DNA of 5,333 nucleotides, taken from positions 1 to 5,333 of the forward strand of contig JABHYI010000248.1 of the NCBI GenBank assembly GCA_018656255.1, read 5' to 3'. Of this stretch, positions 1 through 5,333 are shown one piece after another (position 1 is the stretch's first letter; each line of letters begins with the position of its first letter). The notes beneath the pieces were generated by a model that was not told where the DNA came from, ran no database searches, and worked only from the letters and a program-made list of their open reading frames with translations. Both the position numbers and the translations under genes were made by a program. This DNA comes from Bacteroidota bacterium. Its GTDB lineage: Bacteria; Bacteroidota; Bacteroidia; Flavobacteriales; Flavobacteriaceae.

Positions 1-901
1 GACGCTCTGCAGTAGGTTTGCTTTTATCTTCCTCTATGAGTCTTTGCTCCAAAAGGGCTAAATCGTCTTGGCAGTTTTCTAGCGCATAGGAGATTACATA
101 CTTTATGAAATCTTCAGCCAAGTCCATGTTGTCTGCCAAATCGTTGAAGGCAACCTCTGGTTCAATCATCCAAAATTCTGCTAAATGGCGCGAGGTATTG
201 CTGTTTTCTGCTCTAAAAGTTGGCCCGAAAGTATATACCTTACCCAGTCCCATTGCAAAGGTTTCTGCCTCTAATTGGCCACTTACCGTAAGGTTGGTTT
301 CTTTTGCAAAAAAGTCTTCTTTATAATTTACATTTCCCTTATCATCCAAAGGTGGGTTTTTTGGATCCAGAGCACTTACCTTAAACATTTCTCCTGCACC
401 CTCTGCATCACTTCCTGTGATAATTGGAGTATGCATGTAATTAAATCCATTTTTCTGAAAATACTCGTGTACTGCAAAAGATAGTTTTGATCGCAAACGC
501 ATCACCGCTCCAAAGGTATTGGTGCGCACACGTAAATGCGCTTGTTCGCGCAACTTTTCTAGACTGTGACGCTTTGGAGAAAGAATGGTTAGTTTTACTT
601 GTTCTGGGTCTGCGGTGCCTAAAATAACAATGCCAGACACTTGGACCTCTAGGGTTTGGCCTTGCCCTTGGCTTTTTACCAGCACTCCGGTAATTTCTAT
701 ACAAGCTCCTGTAGTTATATCTTTAAGTATGTCTTGGTCAAAATTTTCAAAATCAATAACACATTGCAAATTTTTAATAGTAGAGCCATCGTTTACCGAA
801 ATAAAACGGTTGCTTCTAAAGGAACGAACCCAACCTCGTATTTTAAGTTCGTTGATGGTAGGCTCTGTTTGTAAAACGTGTACTATTTCTGTGTGTTTCA
901 T
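1..901 (-). CDS. asnS: Asparaginyl-tRNA synthetase (AsnRS), N-terminal 300 residues, cut by the window edge
   Basis: This class IIb aminoacyl-tRNA synthetase charges tRNA-Asn with asparagine in the cytoplasm, using ATP. The frame is open from an ATG at 901-899 to the left edge, giving 300 codons; the family is usually about 460-480 residues, so the C-terminal third lies outside. Residues about 15-100 form the N-terminal anticodon-binding OB fold, beginning near IRGWVRSFR. The catalytic domain follows. Motif 1 contains HTPIITGSDAEGAGEMF with its conserved Pro159. The stretch TVSGQLEAE (205-213) is characteristic of AsnRS. Motif 2 runs FGPTFRAENSNTSRHLAEFW (225-244), with ATP-binding Arg230 and Glu232. 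Motif 3 is beyond the window. FRAENSNTSRH and the surrounding residues identify AsnRS rather than AspRS. The gene starts 59 bp after the transporter stop, so read-through is possible, although a weak promoter is also visible. In related genomes I would expect rpoN next, but that is recalled knowledge and is not visible here. Confidence 0.97.
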   Translation of the reverse strand, partial: MKHTEIVHVLQTEPTINELKIRGWVRSFRSNRFISVNDGSTIKNLQCVIDFENFDQDILKDITTGACIEITGVLVKSQGQGQTLEVQVSGIVILGTADPEQVKLTILSPKRHSLEKLREQAHLRVRTNTFGAVMRLRSKLSFAVHEYFQKNGFNYMHTPIITGSDAEGAGEMFKVSALDPKNPPLDDKGNVNYKEDFFAKETNLTVSGQLEAETFAMGLGKVYTFGPTFRAENSNTSRHLAEFWMIEPEVAFNDLADNMDLAEDFIKYVISYALENCQDDLALLEQRLIEEDKSKPTAER

Positions 902-919
902 AGTCAAAAAATCAAGCGA

Positions 920-950
920 TAAAGATAGGTTATAATTCAGATAATAGAAA
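920..950 (-). promoter_or_regulatory. Candidate Bacteroidota-type promoter for asnS
   Basis: Read on the minus strand, TATCTTTA (927-920) matches the -7 consensus TAnnTTTG at all but the last fixed position. TTTC (950-947) lies 19 bp upstream as a poor -33 element (consensus TTTG or TTG). The predicted transcription start would be about 10-15 nt before the asnS ATG. The -33 match is weak and the region is AT-rich, so chance is a real possibility. Confidence 0.3.
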
Positions 951-960
951 TGAGAATTAA

Positions 961-3363
961 TTATTTTAACAGCTCCTGTTCTTCTTCCATATTTTCTGGT
1001 AAGATGCCTAGGGCCGGTTTTTTTAAGGTTTGTTTATTTGCAATACTCTTTTCAAGAGAAAGCAGTAAAGATGGAAGTAACAATAAATTTGCTAGCATAG
1101 CAAATACTAAGGTAACAGAAACCAATGCGCCAAGTGCTACAGTACCTCCAAAACTTGAGATAGTGAATACAGAAAACCCAAAGAAAAGTACAATAGAGGT
1201 GTAAAACATACTTACTCCTGTTTCACGCAAGGCAGCGTATACAGATTTTTTAATCTTCCAGTTATTGGCAATAAGTTCTTGGCGATATTTGGCCAAAAAA
1301 TGAATGGTGTCATCCACAGAGATACCAAAGGCGATACTAAATACTAAAATGGTAGAGGGTTTTATGGGGACTCCTAAAAAGCCCATCAAACCAGCAGTGA
1401 TAATTAAGGGAAGTAAATTTGGTATCAGAGAAACCAATATCATTCTAAAGCTCCTAAACATCCAAGCCATAAAAAGGGCAATTAGTAAAATGGCCAGAGA
1501 AAGACTAATAATTAGATTTTTAACTAAATACTTTGTTCCTTTTTGAAATAGTAATGCTTTCCCTGTAAAACTTACGTTGTACCTCTCTTGTGGAAAAATT
1601 TTAAGTGCTTTTGCCTTTAGGTCCTCTTCAATTCTGTCAAATCGCTCGGTACCTATGTCTTTCATAAAAGTAGTAATACGAGCAAACTGTCCTGTACTAT
1701 CTACATAACTTTTTAGCAAATTTGTATCTTTTGTACTGCTTTTGGCATAACTTAAAATAAAGCTTCTCTCTTGACTATTGGGTAATTGATAGTACTCAGG
1801 ATTGCCATTATAGTACGCTTGTTTGCTATATTTTACTAAATCTACCACAGAGAGTGATTGTGAAAACTCTGGGAATTCCTCTATGTACTCTTGAAGCTCA
1901 TTCATTCGCTTTAAAGTAGCAAGCTTCATTACACCTTTTTTTCTTTTGGTATCTACTAAAATTTCAAGGGGCATAATGCCTTTATACTCTTTCTCGAAAA
2001 ACCTAATGGATTTAAAAAACTCGGTCTTCTTTGGCATGTCTTCAACCAGTGAGCCAGAGATTTTTATATTGTAAATTCCAATGATACTAACACACAATAG
2101 CCCAATAGAAATCATATATATAGCAATACGATTATGCCTCACTTTGTTTTCCATCCAATCCACAAAGCGGTTAATCCAACGTTTGTTTAAATGGTTTAAA
2201 TGCTTGTTTTTAGGCACTGCCATAAAACTATACACAATTGGAATAATAAGCAAGCAAAGCAAGAATATGGCAATAATACAGATAGAGGCAACAATTCCAA
2301 ATTCTTTGAGTAGTTGGCTATTTGTCAGAATAAATGTGGCAAACCCTGAAGCAGTCGTAACATTGGTCATTAATGTTGCATTTCCAACCTTAGCAATAAC
2401 GCGTTGCAGTGATTTTGCTTGATTTCCGTGCTGTTTTATTTCTTGATGGTATTTGTTAATCAAGAAAATACAATTAGGGATTCCAATTACAATTATAAGC
2501 GGAGGAATTAAAGCGGTTAATACCGTGATTTCATATTTAAGTAACCCAAGTATTCCAAAGGCCCATAATACACCAATAATAACAGTAATCATTGATATGA
2601 AAGTTGCTCTGTATGATCTAAAGAAAAAGAAGAAAATAATAGAGGTGACAATCACAGCCGCTCCAATAAACATGCCTATTTCATCAATAATGTTTTGAGA
2701 GTTTAAGGTTCTAATGTAAGGCATACCAGAGGTATAGACTTTCATGCCAGTTTGTTTTTCAAAGGCTGCTATTTTAGGAATAAGCACCTTCTCTATAAAT
2801 ATTTTTCTGGCAGGGGTATTTACAATGTCTTTTTTAAGATAGACGGCAGTTCTTACAGATTTTTTATCTGGAGAGTATACCAATCCACTATAAAAAGGAA
2901 GCTTTTCAAAAAGTTCGTATTGTAGTTTTTTAAGTTGTTTCTTACTTAAAATAGAATCCCTTACAAGCGGAACCATTTCAAACCCGATGCTATCTGTGCG
3001 TTTTTTTAATTTTTGGAGATCTCCTACAGATAAAGTGAGGTCAACCTCTGGGGCTTGCCCAAGTTCTTTAGATAAAGTGTTCCAGGTGCTGAAATTTGAT
3101 GGAGTGAATAATAAGCTGTCTTTTACGCCATATATGATAAGGTTTCCTTCTTCTCCAAAGGTGTCCAGAAATGTATTATAGGCAGTGTTTACTTGGTGGT
3201 CATCGGGAAGCATGTTTGCCTCTGTATAGGTGAAGCGCATATGTTTCCATTGCATTCCAAGAAAGACGGTACAACAAGCAATAGCAACTAAAATAAATAC
3301 CCGGTTGCGTAATATAAAACGCGCCGTGGCACTCCAAAATCCGATGCTAAAAAGTTTATTCAA
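961..3363 (-). CDS. RND superfamily transporter, MMPL/HpnN-like (12 TM, 800 aa)
   Basis: This is an inner-membrane RND permease, probably proton-driven and moving a hydrophobic or lipid-like substrate; the substrate cannot be read from the sequence. It shows the two-fold RND repeat: TM1 at about 22-37, a large periplasmic loop (about 40-228), five helices at about 229-382, TM7 at about 414-431, a second loop (about 433-614) and five helices at about 615-768. A charged tail ends in EEEQELLK. The second half carries the TM10 motif GISVDDTIHF (680-689), with acidic Asp684 and Asp685, followed by LAKYRQE. The equivalent first-half site reads GIPNCIFLINKYHQE (from 294) and lacks the acidic pair. 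At 800 residues it is shorter than AcrB-type pumps (about 1,030) and fits the MMPL/HpnN class. No membrane-fusion or outer-membrane partner gene is adjacent. The frame opens with TTG (3363-3361). No ATG lies between this codon and the upstream in-frame stop at 3402-3400, and the first internal Met (residue 37) falls inside TM1, so TTG is the best start. Confidence 0.9.
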   Translation of the reverse strand: MNKLFSIGFWSATARFILRNRVFILVAIACCTVFLGMQWKHMRFTYTEANMLPDDHQVNTAYNTFLDTFGEEGNLIIYGVKDSLLFTPSNFSTWNTLSKELGQAPEVDLTLSVGDLQKLKKRTDSIGFEMVPLVRDSILSKKQLKKLQYELFEKLPFYSGLVYSPDKKSVRTAVYLKKDIVNTPARKIFIEKVLIPKIAAFEKQTGMKVYTSGMPYIRTLNSQNIIDEIGMFIGAAVIVTSIIFFFFFRSYRATFISMITVIIGVLWAFGILGLLKYEITVLTALIPPLIIVIGIPNCIFLINKYHQEIKQHGNQAKSLQRVIAKVGNATLMTNVTTASGFATFILTNSQLLKEFGIVASICIIAIFLLCLLIIPIVYSFMAVPKNKHLNHLNKRWINRFVDWMENKVRHNRIAIYMISIGLLCVSIIGIYNIKISGSLVEDMPKKTEFFKSIRFFEKEYKGIMPLEILVDTKRKKGVMKLATLKRMNELQEYIEEFPEFSQSLSVVDLVKYSKQAYYNGNPEYYQLPNSQERSFILSYAKSSTKDTNLLKSYVDSTGQFARITTFMKDIGTERFDRIEEDLKAKALKIFPQERYNVSFTGKALLFQKGTKYLVKNLIISLSLAILLIALFMAWMFRSFRMILVSLIPNLLPLIITAGLMGFLGVPIKPSTILVFSIAFGISVDDTIHFLAKYRQELIANNWKIKKSVYAALRETGVSMFYTSIVLFFGFSVFTISSFGGTVALGALVSVTLVFAMLANLLLLPSLLLSLEKSIANKQTLKKPALGILPENMEEEQELLK

Positions 3364-3385
3364 TGATAGATGTTTTGTTGTTTTG

Positions 3386-3412
3386 TAAAGGTAAGAAATC
3401 TATTTAGGGCAA
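3386..3412 (-). promoter_or_regulatory. Candidate Bacteroidota-type promoter for the RND transporter gene
   Basis: On the minus strand, TACCTTTA (3393-3386) fits the -7 consensus TAnnTTTG except for the last base. TTG (3412-3410) lies 16 bp upstream as the -33 element, slightly closer than the usual 17-23 bp. Transcription would start around 3379, about 15 nt before the TTG start codon. This agrees with the short N-terminus chosen for the transporter. The prediction rests on consensus matching only. Confidence 0.35.
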
Positions 3413-3422
3413 TTAAAATTAT

Positions 3423-3452
3423 GGCACCTCGATTTTTGTAAAATATGAGGCC
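3423..3452 (-). terminator. Weak stem-loop after the PAP2 gene, possible terminator
   Basis: Six nucleotides past the PAP2 stop codon the minus strand can form a hairpin. GGCCTC pairs with GAGG..CC across a two-base TG bulge, and an inner ATTTT-ACA-AAAAT stem can stack on it. The run that follows (ATAATTTTAATT) is T-rich but interrupted. It may end or attenuate the PAP2 transcript before the transporter gene. The bulge and imperfect T tract make it much weaker than the hairpin after frr. Confidence 0.35.
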
Positions 3453-3458
3453 TATCTA

Positions 3459-4208
3459 TTAAAATGACATTGACATTGAAAGGCCTACTTCCTTTTTGTT
3501 GTAATAAGGGATTACCGCAGTTGTAGTTGAACTTTCTTTTTTAGAAAACAGTTCTTTAAAAAGGGGCTGAACCCAGTAAGCAATTTTGGTGCTTAAAATA
3601 CCTATTCCAGCAGCTGCAATTACATCAGAAAACCAATGTTTATTATTATACATTCTTAAATATCCAGTACCAGCGGCGATAAAATATCCAGAAACACCAT
3701 ACCAGGGTGAAACATCCTTATATTCTTGATATAAAAACTCAGCCCCCATAAATGCTGTTGCTGTATGCCCAGAGGGAAATGAGGTGTATCCAGTTTGGTT
3801 GGGTCTTTGGCGATGCGTGGCTTTTTTTAATACAGTAACACTGGATCCCATTATAAGGTAGGCTGTTGCCAAAACAATGCTACGGTCTTTAAAATTGTTT
3901 TTCCCTTTTACGCCAAATAAATTTAACCCATACACAGATAAAAACGCAAGTGATTGGGTACCTTCATCAAGAGGAAATGTTTTTTCGTTGTCTGAATTTA
4001 TGCTATTTCTAAGGGATGTGTCAAGGGTAGTTAATTTATCATTATAGAGGCTTAAGGCTCCATATCCTATTAATGAAGCAGGTATAATTAAAGCTTTATA
4101 GTTAAAGTCAATGTTTTTTTGGTGGTGGAGGGTATCTAGTTTTTTAGTTTGTGAAACGGCATTGAAATTCACAAAAATAAAAACCAATAAGAAACTTATT
4201 TTCTTCAT
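3459..4208 (-). CDS. PAP2-family (type 2 phosphatidic acid phosphatase) membrane phosphatase
   Basis: This enzyme hydrolyses a phosphomonoester or pyrophosphate, probably on a lipid such as undecaprenyl pyrophosphate, phosphatidate or a lipid A phosphate; the exact substrate is not readable. The three motifs of the superfamily are present. Motif 1 is K128-x6-R135-P136 (KKATHRQRP). Motif 2 is PSGH at 145-148, with the acid/base His148. Motif 3 is R185-x5-H191-x3-D195, where His191 would be the nucleophile; the usual leading Ser is Leu here. The N-terminus MKKISFLLVFIFVNFNAVSQ looks like a signal peptide with likely cleavage near residue 19. Several hydrophobic segments follow (about 36-54, 109-127, 170-185, 196-213), so the active site should face the periplasm. 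A Thr/Ser-rich linker (226-230) leads to a short tail ending SMSMSF. The start is an ATG with no Shine-Dalgarno sequence, preceded by an A-rich stretch. It lies between the frr terminator and the RND gene, 95 bp from the latter. Confidence 0.92.
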   Translation of the reverse strand: MKKISFLLVFIFVNFNAVSQTKKLDTLHHQKNIDFNYKALIIPASLIGYGALSLYNDKLTTLDTSLRNSINSDNEKTFPLDEGTQSLAFLSVYGLNLFGVKGKNNFKDRSIVLATAYLIMGSSVTVLKKATHRQRPNQTGYTSFPSGHTATAFMGAEFLYQEYKDVSPWYGVSGYFIAAGTGYLRMYNNKHWFSDVIAAAGIGILSTKIAYWVQPLFKELFSKKESSTTTAVIPYYNKKEVGLSMSMSF

Positions 4209-4242
4209 TTTTTAGGGAGCGCTTGTGAGGTGTTTTTAAATA

Positions 4243-4262
4243 CTTGTAAATTAATATATAAG
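4243..4262. promoter_or_regulatory. Imperfect AT-rich palindrome, possible operator upstream of PAP2
   Basis: The 20-bp stretch beginning CTTGTAAATTAA and ending ATATAAG equals its own reverse complement at 16 of 20 positions, centred on ATTAAT. It sits just downstream of the candidate PAP2 promoter -7 element, at or next to the predicted transcription start, where a repressor could act. AT-rich DNA gives such symmetry by chance fairly often, so this is only a candidate. Confidence 0.2.
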
Positions 4263-4267
4263 GAACT

Positions 4268-4295
4268 AAAAAATAACTTAGATACTATATTTCAA
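4268..4295 (-). promoter_or_regulatory. Candidate Bacteroidota-type promoter for the PAP2 gene
   Basis: On the minus strand, TTG (4295-4293) is followed after exactly 17 bp by TATTTTTT (4275-4268), which matches TAnnTTTG except at the last base. Transcription would start near 4261 and leave a leader of about 53 nt before the PAP2 ATG. The element begins immediately after the frr terminator hairpin, the expected arrangement for an independent downstream unit. Consensus matching in AT-rich DNA is weak evidence. Confidence 0.35.
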
Positions 4296-4296
4296 T

Positions 4297-4345
4297 AAAG
4301 AGCCTCCTAACTATTAAAAAAATAATAACAAATAGGAGGCTTTTT
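4297..4345 (-). terminator. Rho-independent-type hairpin closing the pyrH-frr unit
   Basis: AGCCTCCTA (4301-4309) is perfectly complementary to TAGGAGGCT (4333-4341), giving a 9-bp GC-containing stem. Its 23-nt loop holds a small TATTA/TAATA inner stem. The hairpin lies about 20 nt beyond the frr stop on the minus strand, followed there by CTTTATTG, a modest T tract. On the plus strand the same stem is followed by six Ts, then ATTTT, a better tract. Both strands could therefore terminate, but only minus-strand genes flank it in this window. Confidence 0.8.
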
Positions 4346-4366
4346 TATTTTGATATGATGTACATG

Positions 4367-4924
4367 TTATACAGTCATAATTTCTTTTTCTTTTACTACA
4401 AGAAGACTATCAATTTTGGTAATACTTGCATCTGTCATTTTTTGGACATCTTCTTCCAGACCCTTCTTTAAATCATCGCTTGCACCTTCTATTTCTTTAA
4501 TGCTATTCATGGCGTTTTTACGGTCGTTGCGCACTCCAACTTTACTGTCTTCTGCCTCTGCTTTAGCTTGTTTGGCTAATTCTTTTCTGCGTTCTTCTGT
4601 AAGTGGTGGAACGTTTATAATAACACTGTCTCCATTATTCATTGGGTTAAAGCCAATATTTGCAAGATGAATTCCTTTTTCTATTTCTGGAATCAATCCT
4701 TTTTCCCAAGGAGCTATTGTAATTGTCATACCATCAGGTGTTGCAACATTAGCAACTTGTGACAATGGAGTTTGGCTACCATAGTAGTTTACCATAACAC
4801 TTCCTACCATCGCTGGAGATGCCTTTCCAGCACGAATATTTACAAATTTTTTATTTAAGTGGCTCACGGCATTATCCATGGCTTCTTTTGCACTGTCTAT
4901 GATAAATTCTATTTCTTCTTCCAT
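4367..4924 (-). CDS. frr: Ribosome recycling factor (RRF)
   Basis: RRF works with EF-G to split the post-termination ribosome so that its subunits can be reused; it is a cytoplasmic, essential translation factor. The 185-residue length is the family norm. It shows the two-domain layout: long helical domain I built from the N-terminus and from about residue 105 to the end, and beta-rich domain II at about 31-104. Family signatures are NIRAGKASPAM (29-39), PPLTEERRKELAK (106-118) and VRNDRK (131-136). Arg132 corresponds to the functionally important Arg132 of E. coli RRF. The ATG start gives the usual flavobacterial N-terminus (EEEIEFIIDSAKE). An AGGG lies 8 nt upstream, but Shine-Dalgarno use is weak in this phylum. 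It follows pyrH by 49 bp, the classic pyrH-frr order, and is closed by a strong hairpin downstream. Confidence 0.98.
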   Translation of the reverse strand: MEEEIEFIIDSAKEAMDNAVSHLNKKFVNIRAGKASPAMVGSVMVNYYGSQTPLSQVANVATPDGMTITIAPWEKGLIPEIEKGIHLANIGFNPMNNGDSVIINVPPLTEERRKELAKQAKAEAEDSKVGVRNDRKNAMNSIKEIEGASDDLKKGLEEDVQKMTDASITKIDSLLVVKEKEIMTV

Positions 4925-4973
4925 CTGTATATCCCTAAAATGGGTCTTTATTAATGTTATCTAAAATACTAGT

Positions 4974-5333
4974 TTAAAGATTTACTTTGGTTCCAATTTT
5001 CTCTCCAGAGATCACCTTCATTAAGTTTCCACGAGTATTCATGTCAAAAACGATGATAGGTAGTTCGTTTTCTTGGCTTAAGGTAAACGCAGTAGTATCC
5101 ATCACTTTGAGCCCTTTTTTTAATACATCTTCAAAAGAAATAAACTCAAATTTAACCGCATCTGAGTTTTTTTCTGGGTCACTAGAGTAAATACCATCTA
5201 CTCTGGTTCCTTTTAATATAACATCTGCGTTAATTTCTATGGCTCTTAAAACAGCGGCACTATCTGTGGTAAAATAAGGGTTACCCGTACCTCCTCCAAA
5301 TATAACTACGCGTCCTTTTTCAAGATGACGTAC
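4974..5333 (-). CDS. pyrH: UMP kinase (uridylate kinase), C-terminal 119 residues, cut by the window edge
   Basis: Bacterial UMP kinase phosphorylates UMP to UDP with ATP in the cytoplasm, in de novo pyrimidine synthesis. It belongs to the amino acid kinase fold family, forms hexamers, and is typically inhibited by UTP and activated by GTP (family knowledge). Only the C-terminal half is present: an open frame from the right edge to a TAA at 4976-4974; the full protein is usually about 235 residues. The visible part has the nucleotide-binding segment [19 protein letters not shown], then [18 protein letters not shown], then [14 protein letters not shown], and ends GTKVNL. These motifs are specific to PyrH within the fold. 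It precedes frr by 49 bp with no terminator between, so the two are likely one operon. In many bacteria rpsB and tsf lie upstream, but that is outside the window. Confidence 0.97.
   Translation of the reverse strand, partial: VRHLEKGRVVIFGGGTGNPYFTTDSAAVLRAIEINADVILKGTRVDGIYSSDPEKNSDAVKFEFISFEDVLKKGLKVMDTTAFTLSQENELPIIVFDMNTRGNLMKVISGEKIGTKVNL

Noticed and set aside
441..704. Minus-strand open frame of 87 codons inside asnS
   Set aside because: It overlaps asnS on the same strand in another frame. The asnS frame has clear AsnRS motifs across the whole stretch, and this product is rich in Arg and Ser with no recognisable domain.
585..935. Plus-strand open frame of 116 codons opposite asnS
   Set aside because: It is antisense to a confidently identified gene and extends across the asnS start. 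The product has no domain or family resemblance, and no promoter was seen for it.
955..962. AATTAATT palindrome at the end of the RND gene as a terminator
   Set aside because: It is only 8 bp, all A/T, with no loop and no following T run, so it would not form a stable hairpin.
2081..2422. Plus-strand open frame of 113 codons opposite the RND gene
   Set aside because: Its hydrophobic content mirrors the antisense of transmembrane codons in the real gene. The minus-strand frame is clearly RND.
3465..3476. Tandem TGACAT repeat as a variable repeat locus
   Set aside because: There are only two hexamer copies, in frame and coding for SMSM; this is too short to suggest phase variation.
4933..4936. 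AGGG 8 nt upstream of the frr ATG as a Shine-Dalgarno site
   Set aside because: Spacing is acceptable, but Bacteroidota rarely depend on such sites and the four-base match is easily due to chance, so it is mentioned only within the frr entry.
4987..5190. Plus-strand open frame of 67 codons opposite pyrH
   Set aside because: It is antisense to conserved UMP kinase motifs and looks like a shadow of that frame.

Overview
The window comes from a member of the Bacteroidota, most likely a marine-type Flavobacteriaceae. The protein sequences (AsnRS, RRF, UMP kinase) read as flavobacterial. The DNA is AT-rich, start codons lack strong Shine-Dalgarno sequences, and candidate promoters fit the Bacteroidota TTG / TAnnTTTG pattern better than the E. 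coli -35/-10 pattern. All five genes lie on the minus strand, so transcription runs from high to low coordinates. Genes fill nearly the whole window; the largest gap is 158 bp.

In transcription order: (1) 4974-5333, the C-terminal half of pyrH (UMP kinase), cut by the right edge. (2) 4367-4924, complete frr (ribosome recycling factor), 49 bp after pyrH and probably co-transcribed with it. (3) 4297-4345, a strong GC-stem hairpin that closes the pyrH-frr unit. (4) 3459-4208, a secreted or membrane PAP2-family phosphatase with all three catalytic motifs, a signal peptide and an unusual C-terminal tail ending in Phe. A candidate promoter and a near-palindrome lie upstream. (5) 961-3363, an 800-residue RND/MMPL-type inner-membrane transporter that appears to start at TTG. 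(6) 1-901, the N-terminal 300 residues of asnS (asparaginyl-tRNA synthetase), cut by the left edge.

The outer genes are housekeeping functions in pyrimidine nucleotide supply and translation. Between them sit two envelope genes, a lipid-phosphate-type phosphatase and an RND transporter of the lipid/hydrophobic-substrate type. Their adjacency could mean a shared role in envelope lipid handling, but each has its own candidate promoter, and nothing in the sequence proves a joint function. I see no mobile element, CRISPR array, RNA gene or clear novel system. The points worth a second look are the asymmetric proton-relay motif of the transporter, its TTG start, the PAP2 C-terminal tail and the intergenic regulatory sites.
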